DNA of 10,288 bases from Geobacteraceae bacterium (GCA_027064785.1 JAMOPE010000283.1:1-10288); one strand, 5' to 3'. Shown: positions 1 through 7,366, counted from the first letter of the stretch. The notes: generated by a model not told the origin, from the letters alone. Program-made: numbers and translations.

Positions 1-1196
1 TGTTTTGACTTCTTCGTTTTTTTAGGCCGAACCTTCATTTGCCGGGTCAACGGAACTTTGTGCTTCGGGATAAACCCGGTCTCGACTTCGCGGACCAGAG
101 TTTGCCGGATCAGGGTTTCAATTGCACTGAGTAACTTGACCTCATCGGCACTGACCAGCGAGATCCCTTCACCTTGTGAACTGGCGCGACCGGTTCGTCC
201 AATCCGGTGAATGTAATCTCCGGGGATTTTGGGAAGATCAAAATTAATCACGTGTGGCAGTTCATTGATGTCAAGACCGCGTGCGGCAATGTCGGTAGCG
301 ACCAGTATCCGGGTTTTGTTCGCTTTGAAGTCGGCAATGGCACGGCTTCGCAGCCCCTGACTTTTATCCCCATGGATTGCTACGGCAGAAATATTTTCGC
401 TTTTCAGGTGCCGTACCAATTGATCCACGCCATTTTTGGTGCGGGCAAAAACCAACACTTGGGACCAATCTCTACTGCGGATCAAGTGGCTGAGGAGAGC
501 CGCTTTTTTACTTTTGTCGACCTCGTAGACCCATTGTTTGACACTTTTTGCCGCTGAGTTGCGCGAGTTGACCTCGATTCTCACTGGGGTTCTCAGCAGA
601 CCACTGGTGAGCTTACGGATATCGTCAGAAAAGGTTGCCGAGAAGAGCAAATTCTGCCGCTTGTTCGGCAGCAAAGCAAGGATTTTGCCGATTTCATCGC
701 TGAAGCCCATATCGAGCATTCGATCGGCTTCATCCAATACCAGTATTTTTAGCTGCGAAAATTTCACCGCATTCTTCTCGAACAGGTCAAGTAACCGCCC
801 CGGTGTCGCGACCAGCACATCAACCCCGCTACGGAGTTTCATCATCTGCGGATTAATTTTGACTCCACCGTAGACAACACACGACGTCAATGGCAGGTGT
901 TTGCCGTAGGTGGCAACACTCTCGGCAATTTGCATCGCCAGTTCACGGGTCGGCGTCAGGATCAAAGTGCGGATATGATTTGCTTTAACTTTGTTGCCGT
1001 TGTCGAGTTTTTGCAGCATCGGCAGGGTGAAACTGGCTGTCTTCCCGGTACCGGTCTGTGCTGCTGCCATGACATCTCTGCCGGAGAGAACTACCGGGAT
1101 CGCTTTGGTCTGGATCGGCGTGGGGGTGGTGTAGCCGATTTCATCAAGTGTGCGAAGTAAGGTTTTTGATAGCCCAAGGCTTGAAAATGTCATCAT
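1..1196 (-). CDS. rhlE: DEAD-box ATP-dependent RNA helicase, RhlE type (3' end cut by window)
   Basis: ATP-dependent RNA helicase of superfamily 2, expected to unwind short RNA duplexes in the cytoplasm during ribosome assembly or RNA turnover. The minus-strand frame is open from position 1196 to the window edge, giving 398 residues and no stop. All DEAD-box motifs are seen in order: Q motif PTPIQ (25-29), motif I AQTGTGKT (46-53), PTRELA (82-87), TPGR (131-134), DEAD (155-158), SAT (186-188), [11 protein letters not shown] (300-310) and HRIGRTGR (330-337). The N-terminus (TFSSLGLS) is characteristic of RhlE. The visible tail is turning Lys/Arg-rich (PKKTKKSK), as RhlE C-terminal extensions do. 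Two ATG codons are adjacent at the start (1196 and 1193) and either could be used; only a weak GAG lies about 12 bases upstream. RhlE is the best call; other DEAD-box subfamilies (SrmB, DbpA) fit less well. Confidence 0.93.
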   Translation of the reverse strand, partial: MMTFSSLGLSKTLLRTLDEIGYTTPTPIQTKAIPVVLSGRDVMAAAQTGTGKTASFTLPMLQKLDNGNKVKANHIRTLILTPTRELAMQIAESVATYGKHLPLTSCVVYGGVKINPQMMKLRSGVDVLVATPGRLLDLFEKNAVKFSQLKILVLDEADRMLDMGFSDEIGKILALLPNKRQNLLFSATFSDDIRKLTSGLLRTPVRIEVNSRNSAAKSVKQWVYEVDKSKKAALLSHLIRSRDWSQVLVFARTKNGVDQLVRHLKSENISAVAIHGDKSQGLRSRAIADFKANKTRILVATDIAARGLDINELPHVINFDLPKIPGDYIHRIGRTGRASSQGEGISLVSADEVKLLSAIETLIRQTLVREVETGFIPKHKVPLTRQMKVRPKKTKKSK

Positions 1197-1295
1197 GCGA
1201 TGTTTTGACTCTATGGTTAACGGTTCAAACGACGGTAGACTTGGTGGAAGTGTACGATGTGGCAGCCATTTTGTCTCTCTTTAGATTCAGTCAAC

Positions 1296-1328
1296 AAAAA
1301 AGGAGACCACCTTGCGGCGATCTCCTTT
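1296..1328 (-). terminator. Intrinsic terminator of the tRNA-fMet gene
   Basis: Read on the minus strand, an 8-bp arm AAAGGAGA pairs with TCTCCTTT, the inner five pairs (two of them G-T wobbles) continue the stem, and a GCAA tetraloop caps it. A run of six T follows at once. It begins ten bases after the tRNA CCA end, so it fits termination of the tRNA transcript before rhlE. In the plus direction the T-run is displaced, so minus is the working direction. Confidence 0.85.
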
Positions 1329-1337
1329 GATATTTTT

Positions 1338-1414
<77 letters not shown>

Positions 1415-1427
1415 ACAACGGTTGCCG

Positions 1428-1456
1428 ACAGTAGCCGAATTGGGTGTGGCGGTCAA
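1428..1456 (-). promoter_or_regulatory. Sigma70-type promoter of tRNA-fMet
   Basis: On the minus strand a -35 box TTGACC (plus 1451-1456) and a -10 box TACTGT (plus 1428-1433) are separated by exactly 17 bases. Transcription would start about six to eight bases before the mature tRNA 5' end at 1414, a short leader normal for tRNA genes. Confidence 0.65.
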
Positions 1457-1536
1457 CCTGTTTTTTACTTTTCTTTCCTCACGATATTGTGCAGGCGGTG
1501 TTATTGGTGTAAAACCAACGTTTGGTGTTGTCATTC

Positions 1537-1580
1537 CTCCTCCCTCAGGGAGAAGGTGGCTGCAAGCCGGATGAGGGGGG
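1537..1580. repeat. G/C-rich palindromic repeat, copy A
   Basis: Contains the small palindrome TCCCTCAGGGA (1541-1551), then GAAGGTGGCT, a second small hairpin GGCT-GCA-AGCC (1558-1568), and the end GGATGAGGGG. The ending and hairpin resemble short dispersed palindromic repeats found in many proteobacterial intergenic regions (from memory, not searched). It is inverted relative to copy B, 31 bases further on. No protein is encoded. Confidence 0.6.
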
Positions 1581-1611
1581 TTGTGGCAAGAACCGAAATA
1601 CTGGTAGTTCT

Positions 1612-1650
1612 TCCCCTCACCCTGACCCTCTCCTCCGAGGAGAGGGAACA
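1612..1650. repeat. G/C-rich palindromic repeat, copy B, inverted relative to A
   Basis: Starts with CCCCTCACCC and holds a perfect 8-bp hairpin, CCCTCTCC (1626-1633) with GGAGAGGG (1639-1646). Its reverse complement ends GGGTGAGGGG, matching the GGATGAGGGG end of copy A. TGAGGGG (1572-1578) pairs with CCCCTCA (1613-1619), and just inside AAGAAC (1588-1593) pairs with GTTCTT (1607-1612), so A and B form a composite inverted repeat. A T-rich stretch (1651-1663) follows the hairpin, so it could also weaken transcription entering selU. Confidence 0.6.
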
Positions 1651-1677
1651 CTTTTTGTTTTTTGACTGGATGACTAG

Positions 1678-2733
1678 ATGCAGGAAACAATCGAGCTTGA
1701 ACAGGCTCTGGAACAGCAGCGCAAAGGGACCTTAATTATCGATGTGCGGACTCCGGCGGAGTTTGCCGAGACGACGATCCCTGGTGCGGTGAACCTCCCG
1801 ATCTTCAGTAATGAAGAGCGGATCGAAGTTGGTACAGTGTTCAAGCAGCAGGGAAAGAAGGATGCTCGCAAGCTGGGGGTGCGACTGGTTGCACCGAAAA
1901 TTCCTCAATTGATGGATCAGGTCGAAGAATTACGGAAAGGGCATCCCGGCCCGGTGATTGTCTTTTGCTGGCGTGGTGGAATGCGCTCGCTGGCTATGAC
2001 ATCGTTTATGAACCTGGCGGGAATTCCGGCCAGGCAACTGCTGGGTGGTCACAAAGGCTTCCGGCGTAAGGTTCTCGATTATTTTGAGCAACAGCAATGG
2101 CCACCGGTTTTTGTTTTGCGGGGATTGACGGGAACCGGGAAAACCCGAGTGCTGCAACAGCTGACCGAGATGGGCTACCCGGTTGTCGATCTCGAAGGGT
2201 TGGCAAATCACCGGGGCAGTGCCTTTGGTGCGTTAGGGCTGGAGCCGCAACCGTCACAGAAGCAGTTTGAAGCCCTTCTCTGGGCGCGGCTGGATGAGTT
2301 GCGGGAGAGCCCGTATCTGGTCACCGAAGGAGAAAGTCTCCATATCGGCCGTGTCATTGTCCCAAAATCTTTTCACCGGGCGATGCAGACCCAGACCAGC
2401 TTATGGATTACGGCATCCCTTGATGTGCGGACACAAATCATTCTTGAAGACTACCCCGCTCTCGATCAGCTGAAAGCGCAGTTTGAAAAACCAATTAACG
2501 CTCTCAAAGAGCGACTGGGTGGCAAAGTTGTTACTGAATTTCTCGAGCTGCTCGACAGTGGCCAGTGGGGTAAGCTGGTCCGGGAGCTGATGGTTCGCTA
2601 CTACGATCCCCTTTACATGCATACCCTGCCGGAGCGACGGGTCGAGATTGAGCTGGAGACAGTTGAGGCAGCGACAAAAGAAGTTGCTGCTGCATTGGAT
2701 AAGTTGGTTAAATCGTATTCTGGGGACACGTAA
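1678..2733 (+). CDS. selU: tRNA 2-selenouridine synthase (SelU / MnmH)
   Basis: Replaces sulfur by selenium in 2-thiouridine at the wobble base (U34) of tRNA-Lys, Glu and Gln, using selenophosphate, and also makes the geranylated intermediate. The 351 residues match the usual family length. The N-terminal rhodanese domain (about 15-130) carries IDVRTPAEF and the active-site loop VFCWRGGMRS with Cys97, the same position as the essential Cys in the E. coli enzyme. The C-terminal P-loop domain has Walker A GLTGTGKT (149-156). The start is fixed by an in-frame TAG directly before the ATG (1675-1677); there is no good ribosome-binding site. The last residues (YSGDT) and the stop lie inside a 17-bp inverted repeat, so the C-terminus may have been set by repeat insertion. 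Activity implies a selenophosphate synthetase elsewhere in the genome. It may be cotranscribed with pepA, 43 bases on. Confidence 0.93.
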   Translation: MQETIELEQALEQQRKGTLIIDVRTPAEFAETTIPGAVNLPIFSNEERIEVGTVFKQQGKKDARKLGVRLVAPKIPQLMDQVEELRKGHPGPVIVFCWRGGMRSLAMTSFMNLAGIPARQLLGGHKGFRRKVLDYFEQQQWPPVFVLRGLTGTGKTRVLQQLTEMGYPVVDLEGLANHRGSAFGALGLEPQPSQKQFEALLWARLDELRESPYLVTEGESLHIGRVIVPKSFHRAMQTQTSLWITASLDVRTQIILEDYPALDQLKAQFEKPINALKERLGGKVVTEFLELLDSGQWGKLVRELMVRYYDPLYMHTLPERRVEIELETVEAATKEVAAALDKLVKSYSGDT

Positions 2734-2756
2734 CAAAGTACATGTCCCCAGAATAC
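2715..2756. repeat. 17-bp inverted repeat spanning the selU stop codon
   Basis: The left arm GTATTCTGGGGACACGT (2715-2731) and right arm ACATGTCCCCAGAATAC (2740-2756) are complementary except for one position, with an 8-base loop (2732-2739) containing the rest of the TAA stop. The TTCTGGGGACA / TGTCCCCAGAATAC core is like dispersed repeats seen near REP-associated (Y1, RAYT) transposases; that link is from memory and no transposase is in the window. The hairpin could attenuate or protect mRNA between selU and pepA. Only weak T content follows it. Confidence 0.75.
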
Positions 2757-2776
2757 TTACTTTTTAGGAATTTAAT

Positions 2777-4273
2777 ATGAAAATAACCGTCAAAAAGGGC
2801 AACGCTTTAAAACAAAAATCCCCCTGTCTGGTTCTGGGTCTCTTCAGCGGAAAGCTGAAATCAGAACAACTGACCCAACTCGATCAGCAGGTTGCCGGAA
2901 CTTTCAACCGGGCAACGCGGAGCAAAGAGTTCACTGGTGCAAAAGGAGAATTTCTCCTTCTTCACGGTGGATCAGAAACCGTTGCCGAGCGAATTCTCCT
3001 TGTTGGTTTAGGCAAAGAAGCCGATTTTTCTCTGCGGGCACTCCGTCAGGTCACCAGTAGTACTGCCCAATATCTGGCCAAAAAACAGCTCGGCAGTTTT
3101 CTGTTGGATTTTCCACAAATTCCCCTGAAAAAAACCGACCTTGCTGAGAGGGTTCAGACCATTGCTGAAGGCTTGTTGCTGGCTGATTATCACTACGACC
3201 GTTATCTGCCAAAAGATAAGCCGGGTCAGCCTGCTGCTCTTGCTCAGGTTGGACTGCTGATTGCTGACGGCAATCCTGCTGCTGCAAAAGAGGCAATTGC
3301 CGCTGCCGAAGCAATCACTGGCGGGGTCTGTTTCGCTCGTGATCTGGTCAACGCACCGGGTAATCTGAAATCTCCTGAATATTTGGCAATGCAGGCGGTC
3401 GCAATGGCAGAGCAAGTGGGGATCACAGCAAAGCTGCTTGATCGGCGTGAGCTGGAGCGGCAGGGTTTTGGTGCTATGCTCGGTGTCGCACAGGGCAGTG
3501 AGCGTGATCCGTATCTGATCGTGCTGGAATATCGCGGTGGCAGTGAAAATGAACAGCCGATCGCGCTGGTAGGTAAGGGGGTTGTTTTTGATTCGGGTGG
3601 TATTTCGCTGAAACCGGGCGAAAAAATGGATGAAATGAAGATGGATATGGGGGGAGCGGCTGCTGTTCTGGGGACGCTGCAGGCGGCGGCACAACTGAAG
3701 CTCCCGGTCAATCTGCTTGGGGTGGTTCCGGCGGTCGAAAATATGCCTTCGGGAACGGCAATTCGTCCCGGCGATATCCTCACCTCACTGTCGGGAAAGA
3801 CCATCGAAGTTCTCAATACCGATGCCGAAGGGCGGTTGATTCTTGCCGATGCACTGACTTATGTCGCGCGTTACAATCCGCGCTATGTGATCGATCTGGC
3901 GACCTTGACGGGGGCCTGCATTATCGCCTTAGGCAATCAGGCAGCAGCCGTTCTCGGTAACCACGACGGCCTGATCCGTCAATTGCTGAAAGCCGGGGAG
4001 CGCAGTGGTGAGCGGCTTTGGCAACTACCCCTGTGGGAAGAGTACGTTGGGCAGATCAAGAGCGATTTTGCCGATGTGAAAAATACCGGCGGTCGCGCTG
4101 CTGGAACAATCACTGCTGCTGCGTTTCTGCAAGCTTTCGCTGCCCAGTATAAATGGGCTCATCTCGATATTGCAGGAATGGCGTGGGCAGAGCAGGGAAA
4201 GGCGGGACAACCCAAAGGGGGCACCGGATTTGGCGTGCGGATGTTGATCAACTATCTACGAGATCAAAAGTGA
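2777..4273 (+). CDS. pepA: Cytosol (leucyl) aminopeptidase PepA, M17 family
   Basis: Di-metal aminopeptidase removing N-terminal residues from peptides in the cytoplasm; family members act as hexamers. At 498 residues it has the normal length. The N-terminal macro-like domain spans roughly 1-165 and the catalytic domain 170-498. Metal ligands are visible as Lys267 and Asp272 (VGKGVVFDSGG), Asp290 (KMDMGGAA) and Asp349 and Glu351 (NTDAEGRL). Catalytic Lys279 and Arg353 are present. The start ATG has a clear AGGAA six bases upstream (2766-2770). Some PepA proteins also bind DNA (E. coli XerA / CarP role); nothing here tests that. It follows selU closely and ends facing nhaA, with a hairpin between. 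Confidence 0.96.
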   Translation: MKITVKKGNALKQKSPCLVLGLFSGKLKSEQLTQLDQQVAGTFNRATRSKEFTGAKGEFLLLHGGSETVAERILLVGLGKEADFSLRALRQVTSSTAQYLAKKQLGSFLLDFPQIPLKKTDLAERVQTIAEGLLLADYHYDRYLPKDKPGQPAALAQVGLLIADGNPAAAKEAIAAAEAITGGVCFARDLVNAPGNLKSPEYLAMQAVAMAEQVGITAKLLDRRELERQGFGAMLGVAQGSERDPYLIVLEYRGGSENEQPIALVGKGVVFDSGGISLKPGEKMDEMKMDMGGAAAVLGTLQAAAQLKLPVNLLGVVPAVENMPSGTAIRPGDILTSLSGKTIEVLNTDAEGRLILADALTYVARYNPRYVIDLATLTGACIIALGNQAAAVLGNHDGLIRQLLKAGERSGERLWQLPLWEEYVGQIKSDFADVKNTGGRAAGTITAAAFLQAFAAQYKWAHLDIAGMAWAEQGKAGQPKGGTGFGVRMLINYLRDQK

Positions 4274-4291
4274 TAAACGAAATCAATGTTG

Positions 4292-4321
4292 CTCCCTTCT
4301 CCTTCGGGGAAAGGGGACTTT
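4292..4321 (+). terminator. UUCG-capped hairpin after pepA, possible terminator
   Basis: CTCCCTTCTCC (4292-4302) pairs with GGGAAAGGGGA (4307-4317) around a TTCG tetraloop, with a C-A mismatch inside and another at the base, followed by CTTTTC. It lies between the convergent ends of pepA and nhaA. The T-run is short, so termination may be weak. The arms resemble the hairpin of repeat copy B (CCCTCTCC...GGAGAGGG), so it may be a decayed copy of that repeat. Confidence 0.5.
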
Positions 4322-4357
4322 TCATAGTGCATAGGTGTTCAATCGGTCTAATACCAA

Positions 4358-5548
4358 TTAGTCGTTGTTCTTAGAGTGCTTGCATTGTGGTGTTTGACGC
4401 AGAAGAAAATAACCGATCAGTGCCGAGAACAGTGATCCGATTAATATGCCCAGCCGCGCAGCTGCACCAACTTCATATGAAACTCCTACGAGGGCAAGGG
4501 TCGATATAAACAAACTCATAGTGAACCCAATGCCACAGAGGGCCGCCATGCCGTAGAATGCCCTCCAATTAACATCACTTGGAAGCTGGGCGATTTTCAA
4601 TTTTACGGCAGCCCATGAAAATCCAATAATTCCGAGTGGTTTTCCGACAAAAAGGCCGATGGAAATTCCTAATGGAAGTGGGGCCATCAGAGCCATAGGT
4701 GTCATTCCGACAAATGAAATGCCAGCATTGGCAAAGGCAAAGATGGGGAGAATAGCGAAAGCAACCCAGGGGTGTAAGTTGTGCTCAAGATCTTGTGCGG
4801 GTGAATGACCCGGTTGTCCTTTGGTGGTGAGTGGGATGGTAAAAGCAAGAATAACACCGGCCAAGGTAGCATGGACCCCAGATTTGAGGACACAGATCCA
4901 AAAAAACACGCCGACCACCATATAGGCTGCGATTCGAGTGACTCCAAATCGATTCATGATGATGAGGGCAATAATTGCTCCGGTGGCAAGTAGTAATGAT
5001 GTTATCGCAAGTTGATTAGTGTAGAAAAGGGCAATAATGACGATAGCAGCTAGATCGTCTATGATGGCGAGTGTTAGCAGGAATAGTTTGAGGGCCTGGG
5101 GAACGCGGTCGCCGAGGAGAGCCATAACACCTAATGCAAAAGCGATGTCGGTCGCGGTCGGAATTGCCCAACCCTTTATGGCCGTTGCATCGGACCAATT
5201 AAACCAGACATAAATTAGTGCCGGAACAACCATTCCACCGATGGCAGCAACCCCCGGAAGAGCAACTTGTGGGATACTTGAAAGTTCTCCCACTAGAACT
5301 TCGCGCTTGACCTCCAACCCAACCAGCAAGAAGAAGATGGCCATCAATCCATCGTTGATCCACAGCAATAATGGTTTAGCGAGGACAAATGCCCCGATGT
5401 GGACGGCAACGTGTGTGTCGAGAAACACCCCATAAAGTGATGATAGAGGGGTATTGGCGCAAATCAATGCTAGAACCATGGAGCCGATCAGCAAAAGCCC
5501 ACTGGCGGATTCAAGTTTTAAAAAATCACGGATTGTTTGAATGGGCAT
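4358..5548 (-). CDS. nhaA: Na+/H+ antiporter NhaA
   Basis: Inner-membrane antiporter that expels Na+ (or Li+) in exchange for two protons, for sodium and pH homeostasis. The 396 residues are close to the 388 of E. coli NhaA, and the protein is almost entirely hydrophobic segments. The ion-binding aspartates are visible in [10 protein letters not shown] (Asp164, Asp165; E. coli 163/164). The [10 protein letters not shown] motif of the unwound helix 4 carries Asp134 (E. coli 133). The pH-sensing region [13 protein letters not shown] is present near residue 79, as is FVGKPLGI with the conserved Lys. The ATG is preceded by GGAAG about nine bases upstream. It starts 40 bases after the potassium channel stop on the same strand, so the two are probably cotranscribed. 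Confidence 0.96.
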   Translation of the reverse strand: MPIQTIRDFLKLESASGLLLIGSMVLALICANTPLSSLYGVFLDTHVAVHIGAFVLAKPLLLWINDGLMAIFFLLVGLEVKREVLVGELSSIPQVALPGVAAIGGMVVPALIYVWFNWSDATAIKGWAIPTATDIAFALGVMALLGDRVPQALKLFLLTLAIIDDLAAIVIIALFYTNQLAITSLLLATGAIIALIIMNRFGVTRIAAYMVVGVFFWICVLKSGVHATLAGVILAFTIPLTTKGQPGHSPAQDLEHNLHPWVAFAILPIFAFANAGISFVGMTPMALMAPLPLGISIGLFVGKPLGIIGFSWAAVKLKIAQLPSDVNWRAFYGMAALCGIGFTMSLFISTLALVGVSYEVGAAARLGILIGSLFSALIGYFLLRQTPQCKHSKNND

Positions 5549-5588
5549 AGTTTTTTCTTCCTGTACAAGTTCTGGTAGAAATTACAAA

Positions 5589-5948
5589 TTACCCCGCTAA
5601 GCGCATTTTGATATTTCTAATAAGTTGTTCAATATCATAGTTGGCAGCAAACGCCGCTTCTACCGCTTTAAGACCCGCCGCAACAATGATACCCGTACAC
5701 ACGAGCCCAATGAGTACTATGAGGATAGCAGCACATTTTGAAAGTCGTTTTTGCGGACGGAAATCTCCATATCCTACGGTGGTTGCCGTTATAAATGTAT
5801 AGTAGATTGAATCGAGTAGCGACCAATTTTCCATGCGACCAACAGCATATCCAAGAATTGCTATCACCGTAAACATGAACAAAAGTAGTGGACCGATAAG
5901 GTATAATGTGATGGCAAAAACTTCTACAAATGTGAAAGTAAATTCCAT
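5589..5948 (-). CDS. Small two-helix potassium channel (ion channel 2 domain)
   Basis: A 119-residue K+ channel subunit made of one pore module only. The first membrane helix covers about residues 12-36, the pore helix about 45-56, the selectivity filter TVGYGD is at 57-62, and the second helix is about 72-95 with Gly81, Gly86 and Gly92 as possible hinges. A short amphipathic tail (NYDIEQLIRNIKMRL) ends it. There is no RCK, cyclic-nucleotide or voltage-sensor domain, so it resembles KcsA in size. Family channels work as tetramers in the inner membrane. The ATG has an AGGA about six bases upstream. It leads the pair with nhaA, suggesting joint control of K+ and Na+/H+ balance; the pairing is observed, the shared role is inferred. 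Confidence 0.88.
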   Translation of the reverse strand: MEFTFTFVEVFAITLYLIGPLLLFMFTVIAILGYAVGRMENWSLLDSIYYTFITATTVGYGDFRPQKRLSKCAAILIVLIGLVCTGIIVAAGLKAVEAAFAANYDIEQLIRNIKMRLAG

Positions 5949-5999
5949 GACGTCCTGTTCCCGGCTGTTTTCAATTGAACCATTAAATTTTCACTCTAA

Positions 6000-6027
6000 A
6001 GAATACCACAATGTGCACGAGTGACAA
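6000..6027 (-). promoter_or_regulatory. Candidate sigma70 promoter of the K+ channel-nhaA pair
   Basis: On the minus strand a TTGTCA (plus 6022-6027) and a TATTCT (plus 6000-6005) are spaced by 16 bases, about 50 bases before the channel start. The -35 end overlaps a perfect 9-bp inverted repeat, CAATTTTGT / ACAAAATTG (6025-6045), which could be an operator. Position and match are reasonable but not proof. Confidence 0.45.
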
Positions 6028-6200
6028 TTTTGTTCCACAAAATTGAAAACCAGGACATCTGTCATGTCCTAGTCTCAAAATCTCAAAAAGCAGTTTTCCT
6101 TGAAGCTGGAAAAGAAACAAAATTTTTCCTGCGAGCAGATGCCGGAACTAAAGAATTGAATGTTAAAGAAGCTGCTGAATATATCTCAGATCATTGGTAG
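6000..6200 (+). pseudogene. 3' remnant of a gene resembling the C-terminus of AlbA_2 (Schlafen-like) domain proteins
   Basis: An open plus-strand frame runs from just after a TAA (5997-5999) to TAG at 6198-6200. It could begin at GTG 6021, giving 59 residues. The sequence has a protein-like pattern: TILFHKIENQDICHVLV, then AVFLEAGKETKFFLRADAG, then TKELNVKEAAEYISDHW. This strand-strand-helix layout, with the late motif (F-hydrophobic-R)-x-(G or N)-x-(T)-(R/K)-x-L...EA..YI..HW, is one I associate with the C-terminal part of AlbA_2-type putative nucleic-acid-binding proteins. The rest of that protein is absent upstream, no ribosome-binding site is visible, and the frame overlaps the promoter region of the opposite-strand channel. 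I read it as a truncated relic; a small real gene is the alternative. Family assignment is from memory. Confidence 0.45.
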
Positions 6201-6218
6201 AAAAAATAATTGGTCAAT

Positions 6219-6470
6219 TTACCGTCTTTTTGGCGGAAGCTTCGGTCGGCTGCCTCCCGGTGGATTTATCCCTGGTGGTCTTGTTGGGCGTTCCGGTTTT
6301 CTGTCGGGCAAATCAATAATAACTGTCGTATCATTACCGTATCCCCAGTACGGATATGGATCGTAGTATCCTTCGTAATAGATCGTCGAATGGGTTGCTC
6401 CAGAGCAACCTGTCAACATGAGAATAGCTCCGGTTACAACGATAAATGTTAACCTTTTGTAAGTGCTCAT
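6219..6470 (-). CDS. Small proline-rich lipoprotein of unknown function
   Basis: 83 residues. A signal peptide (basic STYKR, hydrophobic FIVVTGAILM) ends in a good lipobox LTGC with Cys22, so the mature chain is about 62 residues and lipid-anchored. Serine follows the Cys, which by the usual rule sends lipoproteins to the outer membrane. The mature part begins with a Tyr-rich segment (YYEGYYDPYPYWGYG) and ends in a Pro/Lys/Arg-rich tail (GGSRPKLPPKRR). Its ATG overlaps the stop of the VOC protein gene by one base (TAATG), so translation is probably coupled; the nearest GGGGA is 13 bases away. No known family recognised. The Tyr/Pro/Trp style echoes the 341-residue protein at the head of the block, hinting at a shared envelope role, which is inference. 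Confidence 0.75.
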   Translation of the reverse strand: MSTYKRLTFIVVTGAILMLTGCSGATHSTIYYEGYYDPYPYWGYGNDTTVIIDLPDRKPERPTRPPGINPPGGSRPKLPPKRR

Positions 6471-7366
6471 TATTTTTTATTCCCCTTCAAAGTATCGATT
6501 CCTGACCACTCTTGAATCATAAAAAGGGCTCCGGATGGATCAGCCAATAAGGCGACTTGATCAGCATAGTCTGGGTTTTCAGCTTCGATTATAATCTTGC
6601 CGCCCAGCTGTTTTGCCAAGACCGATATTGCTTGGACATCATTTACTTTGATAACCGGAACCCATCTTTGTTCCAGAGCCTGGTTAAACAGATTACGGAT
6701 TCCAGCACGCCATTTATCCCCAGCTTTTAGAATTAAATAAGAGTCCAACTCTTCAACGGCGGAGTACTCTGCAAGTTCCTGGTAGAAATTGACAGAACTC
6801 TCCGGGTTGTTGGTCCACAGTTCATGCCAGAGCCAGAAGCCTTCTGCAATAGGCCCATCGCTTAGATCGCCATTTTTTGTATGAATCAAAGATAGTTGTG
6901 CCCCTTGTGGATCACTGACCAAAGCAACTCGTCCACGATCCAGTATGTTTTCTGGCCCCTTATGGATTTTGCCCCCATTTTTTAAAACGACACTTACCGC
7001 TTGATCGACATCGGAAACAGACAGGGATGAAATCCAGCGTGCAGCATGACGCTCAGGTGTCACTGGCTGAATATCTAGAATCCCGCCAATCCGCTTATCA
7101 TTGAGCCTCACGATTGTATATCGACCACGTTGCTCAAATGTCCAACTGAATAGCGGACCATAAAAAGATTTGGCTGTTGCAACATCGCTGGTCACCAGAT
7201 CATGCCAGACAAATTTACCAGGATGATAAGTGAGGGTTTTCTCTTCTAAAATATCAGGGGGCTGGATGAGAGAACAACCCGCCTGAAACATGATCAGGAG
7301 GCCACAGAGCCCGGAAAAAATGATAAGTCGCAATAGGGACAGGTTCTTGTTATTAATTTTTGGCAT
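6470..7366 (-). CDS. Membrane-anchored or lipoprotein-like protein with two VOC (glyoxalase-like) domains
   Basis: 298 residues from ATG 7366. An N-terminal basic/hydrophobic segment (about 11-28) runs to FQAGC with Cys31. Cys with Ala-Gly before it looks like a lipobox, but Gln at -3 is outside the usual pattern, so lipidation is likely rather than certain. Two VOC modules follow: residues about 51-162 (KFVWHDLVTSDVATAKSFYG ... DPQGAQLSL) and 177-287 (GFWLWHELWTNNPESSVNFY ... DPSGALFMIQ). Tandem WHDL/WHEL openings and paired DPxGA strands fit the glyoxalase/dioxygenase superfamily. The superfamily usually binds metal, but substrate and reaction cannot be told. A longer form from TTG at 7384 adds six residues with no ribosome-binding site; the ATG has GAGTGAG just upstream. 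It lies 86 bases after the preceding gene and overlaps the next by one base. Confidence 0.85.
   Translation of the reverse strand: MPKINNKNLSLLRLIIFSGLCGLLIMFQAGCSLIQPPDILEEKTLTYHPGKFVWHDLVTSDVATAKSFYGPLFSWTFEQRGRYTIVRLNDKRIGGILDIQPVTPERHAARWISSLSVSDVDQAVSVVLKNGGKIHKGPENILDRGRVALVSDPQGAQLSLIHTKNGDLSDGPIAEGFWLWHELWTNNPESSVNFYQELAEYSAVEELDSYLILKAGDKWRAGIRNLFNQALEQRWVPVIKVNDVQAISVLAKQLGGKIIIEAENPDYADQVALLADPSGALFMIQEWSGIDTLKGNKK

Noticed and set aside
207..1160. Plus-strand frames opposite rhlE
   Set aside because: They are antisense to a helicase with every family motif intact on the minus strand and show no protein-like pattern of their own.
1266..1294. Promoter for rhlE (TTGACT on the minus strand at 1289-1294)
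   Set aside because: The -35 is good, but the hexamer 17 bases on (AAATGG) is a poor -10 and the box overlaps the end of the tRNA terminator region.
3008..3816. Minus-strand frames of up to 228 residues opposite pepA
   Set aside because: They mirror the codon bias of pepA on the other strand; composition is odd (Ser/Pro/Arg-rich) and no ribosome-binding site or motif is seen.
6201..6220. Terminator of the small lipoprotein gene (AATT-GGTC-AATT beside A6)
   Set aside because: The stem is only four A-T pairs, too weak to call although the T-run on the minus strand is well placed.
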